DNA of 64,000 bases from an uncultured Prevotellaceae bacterium (lineage in GTDB: Bacteria > Bacteroidota > Bacteroidia > Bacteroidales > Muribaculaceae). The stretch spans positions 205,071 through 269,070 of the forward strand of contig ONOU01000002.1 of NCBI GenBank assembly GCA_900319525.1, in the 5' to 3' direction. The stretch's first letter is position 1. Every line of letters starts with the position of its first letter. A program made the translations under genes and the position numbers. Below the pieces are notes generated by a model. The model saw only the letters and a program-made list of their open reading frames with translations, had not been told where the DNA came from and did not search any database. This document shows positions 48,860-58,103 of the stretch, in pieces.

Positions 48860-50406
48860 AAACCATGCAATTCAGGTGTAAACTGCTGTCGGATGTCATC
48901 TTGAATGTCAAAGCAGCGACCGAAGGGAACCAGAATACGCTGGATTTTATACCTGGCAATAATTTCTTGGGAATCGTTGCAACAGACTATGAGAGTTTTA
49001 ATGACCAGCAGCGCCTCGACCTGTTTCACAATGGCATCGTGCGCTATGGTGACGCGCATCCTGTGAGCAAAGGTTCTGCCACGCGCTCGCTGCGTGTCCC
49101 TGCCTCAATGTTCTATCCCAAACTCCAATCGATAGAAGATAAGTGCTATATCCATCATGCCTACTCTCGCGACCAGGATCATGACGGTGAAGGTGGCAAA
49201 CCACAGCAACTCAAGCAGAGCCGTGAGGGTTTCTATGAATTCTCAGCCAATGAGGGCGTCGCTGTTCATACACCCAAAGCATTTGCCATCAAGTCGGCTT
49301 ATGACCGTTCTCAACGCCGTGCTCTGGACAGCCAAATGTTTGGCTACGAGTCACTGCGCAAGGGCACTGAATTCCTCTTTGAGGTGGAAACCGATCGCGA
49401 CGAATATGCCCCACTCATCATTGACCATCTCGTCGGGAAACATCAAATCGGCCGATCAAGAACTGCTCAATATGGCCTGGTGGAAATTACTGTCGATGAA
49501 TTTGGACAGCCTGGCTCAACCGATCATTTCTTCATGCATGATGACAAGAAGACTGTTGTCGTGTATGCTGATAGCCGGCTCGTCTTTCTTGATGAAAATG
49601 GAGAACTGACATTCCAGCCCAAACCTGAAGACTTAGGCCTTGAAGGCAAAATCAGATACGATCTGAGTCAAATCCGCACTTTCCAGTATGCACCGTGGAA
49701 CTACAAGCGCCAGACGCGTGACGCTGACCGCTGCGGTATCGAGAAAGGCAGTGTGCTGGTGGTTGATGTGCCTGATGGATTCCAGATAGAAAATGCCACA
49801 TCACGCTATGTGGGCAATTTTAACAACGAGGGATTTGGACGCGTTATTTACAATCCAGCCTTCCTTATTGCCGACATCAGCAAGAATGGCTTGAGCGTCA
49901 TTACCATGAAGAAACCTTCAAGAACTGTAGCCAGAGATAATAACACAAAAAAAGCGACCCTCGATGGAACATCGCTACTGGTTTACCTTGCCAAAAAGCA
50001 GAAAGATGCCGACGCCATCAGTGCGATTTACAGGGAAGTGAATCAGTTTGTCGCAACCAATCAGTCAAAATTCCGTGGTCAGCAGTTTGCCTCACAATGG
50101 GGTGCCATTCGCAGCATAGCCACCACCTCAAGCAATTATGAAGACTTAATGAAAAAACTCTTTTCCAACATGATAACGGTGCCAAGGGATCCTACTCCCG
50201 ATAATCCCAGTACCTCAGTTAAACGCGACATTGCCTACCTTGCTCACGGCATCGCTGCAGAGAGGTGGAAGAAAATGAGCAGGAAAGATTGCTTTGAGAA
50301 ATTTGTGAATCACATTCACACCGCTTACCACGAGAAGTTTGGTGACATTACAGTTCAAGCAGTTATTAATCTCGCCTCTGAAATGGCTAAAATTTGTAAG
50401 CAATAA
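48856..50406 (+). CDS. Csx10/Cas5-like RAMP protein of type III-D style
   Basis: A 516-residue protein. Starts with a RAMP-like strand (MQFRCKLLSDVILNVKAATE), then DFIPGNNFLGIVATDY and later HQIGRSRTAQYGLVEI, a Gly/Ser-rich loop, and VGNFNNEGFGRVIYNPAFL, a second one. The size and split two-RAMP design fit Csx10, the Cas5-like subunit that caps the 5' crRNA handle. The last 130 residues are helical and could supply the small-subunit (Cas11-like) function, because no separate Cas11 is encoded. Confidence 0.7.
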   Translation: MKTMQFRCKLLSDVILNVKAATEGNQNTLDFIPGNNFLGIVATDYESFNDQQRLDLFHNGIVRYGDAHPVSKGSATRSLRVPASMFYPKLQSIEDKCYIHHAYSRDQDHDGEGGKPQQLKQSREGFYEFSANEGVAVHTPKAFAIKSAYDRSQRRALDSQMFGYESLRKGTEFLFEVETDRDEYAPLIIDHLVGKHQIGRSRTAQYGLVEITVDEFGQPGSTDHFFMHDDKKTVVVYADSRLVFLDENGELTFQPKPEDLGLEGKIRYDLSQIRTFQYAPWNYKRQTRDADRCGIEKGSVLVVDVPDGFQIENATSRYVGNFNNEGFGRVIYNPAFLIADISKNGLSVITMKKPSRTVARDNNTKKATLDGTSLLVYLAKKQKDADAISAIYREVNQFVATNQSKFRGQQFASQWGAIRSIATTSSNYEDLMKKLFSNMITVPRDPTPDNPSTSVKRDIAYLAHGIAAERWKKMSRKDCFEKFVNHIHTAYHEKFGDITVQAVINLASEMAKICKQ

Positions 50407-51782
50407 TGAAACAAACAAGATATAACAAACACTATCTGACAAGGGTTGTCATTGAAGCAGCGACGCCCCTCGCTGTGGGGACTGGTGGCAAAGATGTGCT
50501 TACCGATGCGCTCGTTGCCCGTGACTTGAACGGTCTGCCCTACATTCCCGGCTCATCTATTGCTGGAGTATTGCGCCATAGCATCGGTGATAACAATGAC
50601 AAAGAGTCCATCTTCGGATTTCAGGAACGCGACAAGGGCCGTGGCTCTCGTATTATCTTTACCGATGCCGTTTTGCTGGATGCTAACGGAGAAGCACAAG
50701 ACGGACTAAAGACGGCAGAGAAAAGCGACTTTCTCTCGAACTACGATGCCTTACCTATCAGACAGCATGTCCGCATCAACGAACTGGGCAGCACCGATAA
50801 AGGTGGCAAATTTGACGAACAGGTAGTGTACCAGGGTTCGCGTTTTGTATTCGAGTTGGAAATGGTGGACGATGGCGACAATGAATCTCGCTTCCTTGAA
50901 GTACTTGACAACATCTATACTCAACTCTTCCGTTTGGGTGGAGGTACAAGGTGCGGTTTTGGAGCCATGAAGGTCGTCGATGTAACATACAGGTCACTGG
51001 ACTTGAACCAGAGCGAGGACCTTGATCTGTACATCTCAAAATCATCCTCCTTGAAGCAAACATGGGAAGGTTATAAGACTTATTCACCCAGCAACAAAGG
51101 GAAACACCCATGGCACGAATATGTCCTTGAACTCCAGCCGCTGGATTTCTTCTTGTTCTCCTCGGGGTTCAATGACGACGATGCCGACATAACCCCTGTG
51201 ACCGAATCCTATGTCGAATGGAAAGGCAAGATTGATGGAGGGCATTTTGTCAATAATGGCGTATTAATCCCAGCCACGTCCTTTAAGGGGGCTCTTGCTC
51301 ACCGCGTTGCCTATCACTGGAACAAGATCAAGGGCTATACAGCCGAGAGTGGCAACGGGAAGGTCGGTGATGACAATGAAGCCGTTGTAGCACTCTTCGG
51401 CTCATCCAGCGGCAATTATGATACCATCAGCAGAGGCAATGTCCTGTTGTCGGATATCATTCTGGAACCATCAGCCACCGAGCAGGGCAAACTCAGGGAC
51501 AACAAGATTTTTAATCACGTTACCATTGACCGTATCACTGGCGGCACCATTGACGGCCATCTCTTTACCGAGAAGGTCACCCATCGCCCCCAGCAGTCAT
51601 TCAAGGAGGTTCTATATGTCAATGCCGAAGTAATGAAAGACGCGGATATCAAGCTGGCTCTCGAGCGTTCCTTGCAAGACATCTGCGACGGTCTGTTGCC
51701 CTTGGGTGGCGGAACCAACCGCGGGCATGGCATTTTTACTGGTTCAATCATTAAAGGAATAGATCGCAATGGAAATCAATAA
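50406..51782 (+). CDS. Double Cas7-like RAMP fusion
   Basis: A 458-residue protein with two RAMP modules. Module 1: LVARDLNGLPYIPGSSIAGV, Asp in KDVLTDALVARD, and FRLGGGTRCGFGAMKV as Gly loop. Module 2: HFVNNGVLIPATSFKGALAH, then LLPLGGGTNRGHGIFTG. Each module can cover one crRNA segment, as in III-D/III-E fused backbones. The start overlaps the Csx10-like stop by one base and the end overlaps the next gene by 14 bases. Confidence 0.82.
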   Translation: MKQTRYNKHYLTRVVIEAATPLAVGTGGKDVLTDALVARDLNGLPYIPGSSIAGVLRHSIGDNNDKESIFGFQERDKGRGSRIIFTDAVLLDANGEAQDGLKTAEKSDFLSNYDALPIRQHVRINELGSTDKGGKFDEQVVYQGSRFVFELEMVDDGDNESRFLEVLDNIYTQLFRLGGGTRCGFGAMKVVDVTYRSLDLNQSEDLDLYISKSSSLKQTWEGYKTYSPSNKGKHPWHEYVLELQPLDFFLFSSGFNDDDADITPVTESYVEWKGKIDGGHFVNNGVLIPATSFKGALAHRVAYHWNKIKGYTAESGNGKVGDDNEAVVALFGSSSGNYDTISRGNVLLSDIILEPSATEQGKLRDNKIFNHVTIDRITGGTIDGHLFTEKVTHRPQQSFKEVLYVNAEVMKDADIKLALERSLQDICDGLLPLGGGTNRGHGIFTGSIIKGIDRNGNQ

Positions 51783-52176
51783 GCAAGCAAAATATGAAGG
51801 CTATATCTGGCTCAGCGACCAGACACAGCCACGGGTCCTGCTCGGAGAGGAATTTGATATCAAGGACCTTAAAGATGGCATCAATCCCTTTGTCATCGAG
51901 GGCCAACTGTGGAATGCAGCCGACCGTATCTCCATCAGCATCCGTTATGCCGACGGCAAGCACGTGATAACCGTCAATCAAGTAGCCAACGAAGACCAGC
52001 AAGGCTCTTCAACGGTTACCCCTGAGCGATACATCTCTCATGTCAAGGGAGTTGGTCGCCTGTGTTTCCTCAGGTATTGGAAAGCCGAGGCTGATGAATT
52101 GTGCGAGGGTTTCGAGGCATTGCGTCCCGAGAAACTCGTGTTTGTTGGATTTGAAAAAACGAAAAAGGAGGACTGA
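51769..52176 (+). CDS. Small type III accessory protein (TIGR04423/Csx19-like)
   Basis: A 135-residue protein (MEINKQAKYEGYIWLSDQTQ). EGYIWLSD, PFVIEGQLWNAADRISISIR and LCFLRYWKAEADELCEG are strong matches, from memory, to the small beta-rich protein that accompanies Cas7 fusions in Bacteroidetes type III-D loci. It may be a structural or assembly subunit. It starts inside the end of the Cas7 fusion gene. Confidence 0.6.
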   Translation: MEINKQAKYEGYIWLSDQTQPRVLLGEEFDIKDLKDGINPFVIEGQLWNAADRISISIRYADGKHVITVNQVANEDQQGSSTVTPERYISHVKGVGRLCFLRYWKAEADELCEGFEALRPEKLVFVGFEKTKKED

Positions 52177-52178
52177 TT

Positions 52179-53855
52179 ATGCCACTGACATCACCATACA
52201 ACTTTGTACCCATCAATCGTCAAGTCTATTATCCGTCATGGGGTCATCTGGTTTCAATGGACGTACCCTTTGAGGACGGGGAGGACGGTTTCATTGAAGT
52301 GACCTTTAAGAACGTCTCACCACTGTTCACACGCAACGGCGCTCGGCAAGAACGAGATCCCAAAAAGAAAGAGACATTGACTTCACATATTGTTGAGGAT
52401 AATGGCAAACGACGCTATTTTATTCCTGCCTCAACAATCAAGGGGATGTTGCGCAGCACATTGGAAATCATGGCCTTTGGCAAAATCAACGAGAGTGAGC
52501 ATTACAGTAATCGATGGTTCGGCTATCGAGACATCGCTCAGGAGACTGCCGAGAGCAAAGAGTACATTAATAAGGTCAGGCAGGGGCGTCCCGGTTGGCT
52601 CAGCAAGAAAGGAAATCAGTATTTCTTCACCGAATGTGATGGAGAACTGGATAAAATCCCCATTGAGACATTAGAGCAAGACTTTCCAGGGCATACCAAC
52701 AGAGACCGCACGTCAATCTGGGAAGTTAACTGCTCTGTCAGAAAAGACCAGTATGACAATCCTGTTTACCCCATATACCGCAAGGGTAAAACGGAGTATC
52801 AAATCGTATGCTCTGGTGCGATGGGTGGCAAACTTCATGAACTCTTGTTCCCCAATCGGTTCAAACAACCCATTGAACTGGATGAAATCACCATCAAGGC
52901 CTTTAAGAGCGTCTATGAGCAGACCAAGGACTTTAATAAATTCATCACGGCATTGGATAGAAAACAAAAGGTACCCGTTTTCTATCTGTTTGTCGATGGC
53001 ATGAAATTCCCGGTTATCGGACTGTCTCGGATGTTCCGCATTCCGTCCAAGAACAGTTTAACGGACATGATCAGGAAAGAACAGGACGAGCAGAAGGATG
53101 CATCTCTTGACTTGTGTGAAACGATGTTTGGGCGCACCTCCGGCAATCTTTCCTTAAAGGGACGTGTCCAGATAGGTCATGCGTTTGCACTTGACCAAGT
53201 CGATGACAAGCAACTGGTCCCTGTCGAGGGCATTTTAGGTCAGCCCAAGGCTTCCTACTATCCACTATATGTCAAGCAGAATAAGAACCCTTATAAGACT
53301 TATGACACAGGGACAGCCCTCTCTGGCAGAAAGATTTATAGGGTGCACAAGGGTGCTACCACGACGAGCCTCCCTCAGCCACCACGAGGGCGAAACAATA
53401 TGTCTAACGTGTTTTATGCATTACCGGCAGGCACGACCTTCAAGTTGCGCATCAACGTTCACAACCTCAAGAAAGTCGAGATTGGTGCATTGCTTTCGGC
53501 ACTTACTATCCATGAGACCGAAGGGGTCTTCCACAACCTTGGATTGGCCAAGAGTTACGGCTACGGCAAGCTCCAGATTGAAAGTGTAAAGCTCCACATG
53601 CTCCGTCACAGCAGCGATGATTACGAGTTGGCATTTGAAGACGCCATGGACGAGTTCCTGTCAACTTCTGAAGGTCAGGAGACACGATGGTGTGACTCCA
53701 AGCAGCTGACCATGCTTGTCAACATCCTCAGTGAACATGAAGACAAGGATGTGAAGTTGATGACTCTCAAGGAATATTCTTTCTATAAAGACACCGACAA
53801 TTGGGCCAAACTGAAGGAAGATAACGCTCCTCTGTTTAGTTTCAAGTACGAATAG
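52179..53855 (+). CDS. Large RAMP protein (TIGR03986-like)
   Basis: A 558-residue protein. MPLTSPYNFVPINRQVYYPS and YFIPASTIKGMLRSTLEIMA are typical of the TIGR03986 family of type III RAMP proteins; GVFHNLGLAKSYGYGKLQIE is the C-terminal Gly loop. A middle region (FGRTSGNLSLKGRVQIGHAF) contains a second RAMP-like motif. Probably a fused Cas7 subunit at the 3' end of the crRNA. Starts 2 bases after the upstream stop. Confidence 0.78.
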   Translation: MPLTSPYNFVPINRQVYYPSWGHLVSMDVPFEDGEDGFIEVTFKNVSPLFTRNGARQERDPKKKETLTSHIVEDNGKRRYFIPASTIKGMLRSTLEIMAFGKINESEHYSNRWFGYRDIAQETAESKEYINKVRQGRPGWLSKKGNQYFFTECDGELDKIPIETLEQDFPGHTNRDRTSIWEVNCSVRKDQYDNPVYPIYRKGKTEYQIVCSGAMGGKLHELLFPNRFKQPIELDEITIKAFKSVYEQTKDFNKFITALDRKQKVPVFYLFVDGMKFPVIGLSRMFRIPSKNSLTDMIRKEQDEQKDASLDLCETMFGRTSGNLSLKGRVQIGHAFALDQVDDKQLVPVEGILGQPKASYYPLYVKQNKNPYKTYDTGTALSGRKIYRVHKGATTTSLPQPPRGRNNMSNVFYALPAGTTFKLRINVHNLKKVEIGALLSALTIHETEGVFHNLGLAKSYGYGKLQIESVKLHMLRHSSDDYELAFEDAMDEFLSTSEGQETRWCDSKQLTMLVNILSEHEDKDVKLMTLKEYSFYKDTDNWAKLKEDNAPLFSFKYE

Positions 53856-53873
53856 TGTTACATCGATCACGAC

Positions 53874-54575
53874 ATGGACATTAATCCTGTTAACATCTGC
53901 ACAATGCACTTCAAGGAGCACCTGAGCCTCACGCAGGCCAGGTGCTTGAGGGGTGCCATCGTCTCACTGGTGGGGCGCGACCACCAGTTGTTTCACAACC
54001 ATGGGGATTCGGGGTTGCGCTACGGCTATCCGCAGGTGCAATACAAGGTCATCGACGGTCATGGGGCCATTGTGGGCATTGGTGGCGCTGCGGCCCAGGT
54101 CATGGGGCTGGCGTCTCATTTCCCCTGTGAACTGATGCTGGGTGAACGGCATGTCGCATTGAGCATCGATAATTGTCAACTCGTGCCCTATAGCCCAGCG
54201 TTTGACATCCAGCCCAAGCTATATTCCTTGACCAACTACCTCCCACTTAACGAGGAGAACATCAAGAGGTACAATGCCATGTTGGCCCTCACGGATAAGA
54301 TCAGTTTCATCGAGGATATCCTCACGGCCAACATCCTTGCGTTCCTCAAGGGCATCAATTATTATGCCCAGGAGCAGATCGCCCTTGCCCTGACGTCGTT
54401 GCAAGAGCCGCGCGAACTGAATTACAAGCGAGTGAGGTTCGTCGCCTTTGATCTGCAATTTGTTGCCAACATTGAGTTGCCTGACAATATTGGGTTGGGC
54501 AAGAGCGGCAGTATAGGCTTCGGCACATTGAAGCGCCAGCCATTGCCACGTCAGTCCAAACGTCCAGTCCCATAG
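53874..54575 (+). CDS. cas6: Cas6 CRISPR RNA endonuclease
   Basis: A 233-residue protein with two ferredoxin-like halves: RGAIVSLVGRDHQLFHNHGD, LRYGYPQVQYKVIDG in the first, and GLGKSGSIGFGTLKRQ, the Cas6 Gly-rich loop, at the C-terminus. His in LFHNHG or nearby is the likely general base. It processes the pre-crRNA of all three arrays, whose repeats share the same 3' end. Last gene of the operon. Confidence 0.9.
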   Translation: MDINPVNICTMHFKEHLSLTQARCLRGAIVSLVGRDHQLFHNHGDSGLRYGYPQVQYKVIDGHGAIVGIGGAAAQVMGLASHFPCELMLGERHVALSIDNCQLVPYSPAFDIQPKLYSLTNYLPLNEENIKRYNAMLALTDKISFIEDILTANILAFLKGINYYAQEQIALALTSLQEPRELNYKRVRFVAFDLQFVANIELPDNIGLGKSGSIGFGTLKRQPLPRQSKRPVP

Positions 54576-54703
54576 ACAACATCATGGGGTGAGAACCGCT
54601 TTATCACGTTCGTCGGGAGACAAGACGGCATCAGATAATTTCTTGCGAGTTCTTTGACATGTTGATGAGCGCCCTTTTGCAAGAATCATGCCAATTATCA
54701 CAA

Positions 54704-54736
54704 TAAGGGGCAAAATGGTAGAATCTTTGCCCCTTA
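54704..54736. terminator. Hairpin between the cas operon and array 2
   Basis: TAAGGGGCAAA (54704-54714) pairs perfectly with TTTGCCCCTTA (54726-54736). It lies 130 bases after the Cas6 stop. 54576-54902 otherwise holds only the leader. Confidence 0.6.
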
Positions 54737-54768
54737 ATCGCTGATAATGAAGAATTAAAAATTTTTTC

Positions 54769-54799
54769 TTGCAAAATACCAAGAATTGGTGTACTTTTG
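54769..54799 (+). promoter_or_regulatory. Leader promoter of CRISPR array 2
   Basis: TTG at 54769-54771, 20-base spacer, TACTTTTG at 54792-54799. The leader shares TTGTTAAATTGCATA with array 1. Confidence 0.75.
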
Positions 54800-54902
54800 C
54801 GTGATTTACCAACAAATAGGGTTAATTTTTGTTAACGTCCCTTGAAATTTTGTTAAATTGCATACCTAAATACCTGTGTCTTAGGTTCCTGTGAAACTAG
54901 CT

Positions 54903-55522
54903 GTCAGAGACCATCTTCCATTACAACAAGGATTAAGACCATTAAATCTTTGCAATACATATCTTTCTCGTTTAGACAGAGACCATATTCCATTACAACA
55001 AGGATTAAGACATAATGTTGAAATTTTGATTGGTTAAACGAATAGTGCCAGTCAGAGACCATCTTCCATTACAACAAGGATTAAGACCATTAAATCTTTG
55101 CAATACATATCTTTCTCGTTTAGTCAGAGACCATCTTCCATTACAACAAGGATTAAGACTATAAATGATTTTACATTTGTTACTTTCACAAGTTATCAGA
55201 GACCATCTTCCATTACAACAAGGATTAAGACAAATCTTCTTGTCTGCTCATAGTTCAATCAATTTAGAGTCAGAGACCATCTTCCATTAAAACAAGGATT
55301 AAGACTCTTTTATTGATTTTCTAATATTAGAAATATTGTCTGTGTCAGAGATCATCTTCCATTAAAACAAGGATTAAGACGTAGGAAAAATTGTACTTCA
55401 TAATCTTAAAAATTTGTCAGAGATCATCTTCCATTAAAACAAGGATTAAGACGCTGACGAGCAGTTGCCCGTGTTGCTTGCTGACGAGCGGTCACAGACC
55501 ATCTTCCATTAGAACAAGGATT
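54903..55522 (+). CRISPR. CRISPR array 2: nine repeats, eight spacers
   Basis: Repeats begin at 54903, 54975, 55051, 55123, 55195, 55269, 55344, 55416 and 55491. The first five have ATTACAACAAGG in place of ATTAAAACAAGG of arrays 1 and 3, and the second lacks the T of GTCAG. Repeats 7 and 8 have GATCATC. The last is decayed after GGATT. Spacers 1 and 3 (54940-54974, 55088-55122) are identical. The repeat variants change in blocks, so the array shows growth from an older ATTAAAACA stock. Confidence 0.97.
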
Positions 55523-55577
55523 TGTCCCTAAGGGCTGTGATTCCTGCTACGGCTCTTGGGACTGTGGCTCGGGGGGC

Positions 55578-55600
55578 TTACAAGCCAATGGCTTGTACTA
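55578..55600. repeat. REP-like palindrome, copy 2
   Basis: TTACAAGCCAATGGCTTGTA within the trailer of array 2. The trailer of array 3 has a matching palindrome at 58081. The stretch 55523-55694 holds only this, a small GGCC hairpin and the next promoter. Confidence 0.5.
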
Positions 55601-55658
55601 CATCGGGCAATGAGGTAAAAAAACGCGGCCAAGAGGCCGTGGTGTCGTGCTTTTTTAG

Positions 55659-55666
55659 TATTTTTG
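55659..55666 (+). promoter_or_regulatory. -7 box before the Card1-like gene
   Basis: TATTTTTG, 28 bases before the ATG at 55695. A matching -33 TTG is not clear. A similar TATTTTTG lies at 58162-58169 before the CARF-HEPN gene. Confidence 0.5.
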
Positions 55667-55694
55667 CATCAGGAAATTTACAATTTGATTGATT

Positions 55695-56846
55695 ATGGCT
55701 CATGTGCATATCGCCCTGGTGGGCGGACAGACTTACCCGGTTTACCTGGGGATTGCCGAGACGTCACCCGACAGGGTGGTGCTCGTGCACTCGCCGTCGT
55801 CGGCTGGCGAGGCTCATCGCATCGCCGATGAGTTCAAGGGCAATGGTGTCCCGTTTCTGTTTGAGGTTTGCGACCCTGTCAACGTCAAGCAGGTGCTGGA
55901 CAAGACGCGCATGATGGCACGGATCATGAGCGATGATGACGACTACACCATCAACCTGACCAGTGGCACCAAGGTGTGGAGCATCCTCTTTCGCGAGGCC
56001 TTTGCCACAAAAGGCCACGTTAAGTTCATCTATGTGGACCAGTCCTGCACCCTCTATGACTTGTCCAACGGTGACAGCCGCGATGGTGCTGCAATCGACA
56101 CCGACCGCGTGTTCAGGCTCAACGACACCAGCGCCCTGAGTTATCTTGATTACAACGACTTGACTGATGACGACATGAAGGTGCTGGGGGCAGTCAAGGG
56201 GTTGATCCACTCCAATTGGACAGCCTTCAATGCCTTAACGGTTTTAAACACGCCCGACAAGCAGCAACGCCTCAAGCATCGGCAGGGCACGGTCGAGCAC
56301 AAGGGCTCCTCGCTGTCTTGGAATCGCGACACAAGTACTGCCACGTTGAGCCTCATGCGTCGTGACGGGCGGCTGGTGGAGAAGACGCTCACATCGCCAC
56401 ATGTCTTCAACCTGCTGCTGAATGCCGGCTGGTTTGAGGCTGAAGTGGCACGGCACTTGTCCTGCTGGAAGCACAGCCATGAGGTGAGGATGAATGTCAA
56501 GTTCCCCTATGTTGAGGGTAATCCCAAAAACGAGATCGACATCATCGTCAACACGGGCAATCGCCTGATGTTTGTCGAGTGCAAGACCCAGATTCACACG
56601 CTCACCGACCTGGACAAGTTCAGCAAGGCCGTGCGCAATTATGGCGGCACCGGGTGTCATGCCTTATTTGTCACCTATGGCCCCATGACCAGCGAGGCCG
56701 CCGAGAAATGCCGTGACAACGGCGTCATCCCCTTCAGTTTCAAGGACACGCTGACTGCCTCTCACGACGAAGACAAGCGTGGGATCATCACCCGTGCCCT
56801 GCATCAACTGCTTGACGAGCGATTATTCACCATCAACAAGAAATGA
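55695..56846 (+). CDS. Card1/Can2-like CARF nuclease
   Basis: A 383-residue protein from ATG 55695 (MAHVHIALVGGQTYPVYLGI). The N-terminal CARF domain (VVLVHSPSSAGEAHRIADEF; YTINLTSGTKVWSILFREAF) binds cyclic tetra-adenylate in the family. Then a wHTH-like linker and a C-terminal PD-(D/E)xK nuclease: KNEIDIIVNTGNRLMFVECK (near 278-297) holds E-x-D and E-x-K. Card1/Can2 proteins cut ssDNA, nicked DNA and RNA when activated by cOA. Because Cas10 here lacks HD, this is likely the DNA-degrading arm. Confidence 0.85.
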   Translation: MAHVHIALVGGQTYPVYLGIAETSPDRVVLVHSPSSAGEAHRIADEFKGNGVPFLFEVCDPVNVKQVLDKTRMMARIMSDDDDYTINLTSGTKVWSILFREAFATKGHVKFIYVDQSCTLYDLSNGDSRDGAAIDTDRVFRLNDTSALSYLDYNDLTDDDMKVLGAVKGLIHSNWTAFNALTVLNTPDKQQRLKHRQGTVEHKGSSLSWNRDTSTATLSLMRRDGRLVEKTLTSPHVFNLLLNAGWFEAEVARHLSCWKHSHEVRMNVKFPYVEGNPKNEIDIIVNTGNRLMFVECKTQIHTLTDLDKFSKAVRNYGGTGCHALFVTYGPMTSEAAEKCRDNGVIPFSFKDTLTASHDEDKRGIITRALHQLLDERLFTINKK

Positions 56847-56847
56847 C

Positions 56848-57222
56848 ATGACAAACAGTCCACTATTATTATTCATCAACTTCAGCAACCACCCGTCGAG
56901 CGGATGGGACGAGGACCAAATGGCCCAGGCCAAACGCTATGGTCATGTGGTTGACCTCCCATTCCCGCAGGTGGATCCAATGATGGCGAGCGAGCAGGTG
57001 CGCCAACTGGCCGACCAGTGCGTGAAGGACATCCTGGAGATGGGTGATGAGGCTGGCATGACTGTCCACGTCATGGGCGAAATGACCCTGGTCTATCATG
57101 TGGTAACAGCACTCAAGCAACACGGCGTGTGCTGCGTAGCCTCGACGACCGAACGCATCGCCACCGAAGCCAATGGCACAAAAGTGTCAGAATTCCGCTT
57201 CGTTCAGTTCCGCGAATACTGA
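56848..57222 (+). CDS. Small Rossmann-like CRISPR ancillary protein, candidate ring nuclease
   Basis: A 124-residue protein from ATG 56848 (MTNSPLLLFINFSNHPSSGW), starting one base after the Card1-like stop. FINFSNHPSSGW, VHVMGEMTLVYHVVTALKQH, then CVASTTERIATEANGTKVSE and FRFVQFREY fit a small family seen in type III loci (Csx15/Csx16/Csx20 group, predicted ring nucleases with a CARF-related fold). The Thr/Ser-rich loop ASTTER may contact cyclic oligoadenylate. It probably switches off the nuclease encoded upstream. Family name uncertain. Confidence 0.6.
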   Translation: MTNSPLLLFINFSNHPSSGWDEDQMAQAKRYGHVVDLPFPQVDPMMASEQVRQLADQCVKDILEMGDEAGMTVHVMGEMTLVYHVVTALKQHGVCCVASTTERIATEANGTKVSEFRFVQFREY

Positions 57223-57247
57223 GGATATTGATTTTTCCCGCAAATGA

Positions 57248-57279
57248 TTTGGGCGGAATCAAATATTTTTATATTTTTG
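57248..57279 (+). promoter_or_regulatory. Leader promoter of CRISPR array 3
   Basis: TTTG at 57248-57251, 20-base spacer, TATTTTTG at 57272-57279. The leader contains ATGTTAACAGGGCT, identical to array 1. Confidence 0.75.
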
Positions 57280-57394
57280 CAACACAAATGTTAACAGGGC
57301 TAAATATTTTTGGCAAACACGTCAAAAACCAGTTAAAATTTGTGAAATCAAATTCCTTGACATGCTGAAAATCAATAAGTTATGAAAAATTAGT

Positions 57395-58033
57395 GTCAGA
57401 GACCATCTTCCATTAAAACAAGGATTAAGACAGAACTGAGTCTGGCTGATGGGATTGAGCAAAAAAGGGGTCAGAGACCATATTCCATTAAAACAAGGAT
57501 TAAGACATGTAATAGAAACCACCTCTCTTACCTTGATAAACAAGGGTCTGAGACCCTCTTCCATTAAAACAAGGATTAAGACTTGACGGCCTCGATGACT
57601 ACTGGTTTCTTTTTGTACTTCTGTCAGAGACCCTCTTCCATTAAAACAAGGATTAAGACCCGAAGATATTGTGATGTCTGTTTGTGATATCACCAATGTC
57701 AGAGACCATATTCCATTAAAACAAGGATTAAGACCGGAAAGTCGGAGCACCATGCATTGCAATGAAGCTCTGTTAGAGACCATATTCCATTAAAACAAGG
57801 ATTAAGACTTGATTTTCTCGTAAACGAAATTATTGTTAGCCATAACTGTCAGAGACCATCTTCCATTAAAACAAGGATTAAGACAGCATATAATACTGCT
57901 TGATTAAGTCCTCATTCTCTTTGTCAGAGACCATCTTCCATTAAAACAAGGATTAAGACCCCCAATCAAATGAAGATTCCCAATCCACTTTAGGACGTCA
58001 GAGACCATATTCCATTAAAACAAGGATTTGCCC
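57395..58033 (+). CRISPR. CRISPR array 3: nine repeats, eight spacers
   Basis: Repeats begin at 57395, 57470, 57546, 57623, 57698, 57772, 57848, 57923 and 57997. Unit as in array 1, with ATATTCC or CCTCTTCC variants. The last repeat is decayed after GGATT, exactly as in array 2. Spacers are 37-40 bp. Spacer 3 (57583-57622), read as its complement, encodes KYKKKPVVIEAV, a segment of a very common phage protein; spacer 6 covers an apparent start codon (MANNNFVYEKI). Confidence 0.97.
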
Positions 58034-58080
58034 TTAGGGTTATGGTTACTGCCATGGCTCTGGGGGCTTTTTTGCGTGGG

Positions 58081-58103
58081 TTTACAAGCCATGGCTTGTA
58101 GTA
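58081..58103. repeat. REP-like palindrome, copy 3
   Basis: TTTACAAGCCATGGCTTGTA in the trailer of array 3. The arrangement decayed repeat, TTTG(T/C)CC, CCC-rich hairpin, palindrome, poly-A is shared with array 2. Confidence 0.5.

Noticed and set aside
45629-58033. Self-targeting spacers against the prophage
   Set aside because: None of the spacers I compared by eye matches the prophage sequence; a full alignment was not possible.
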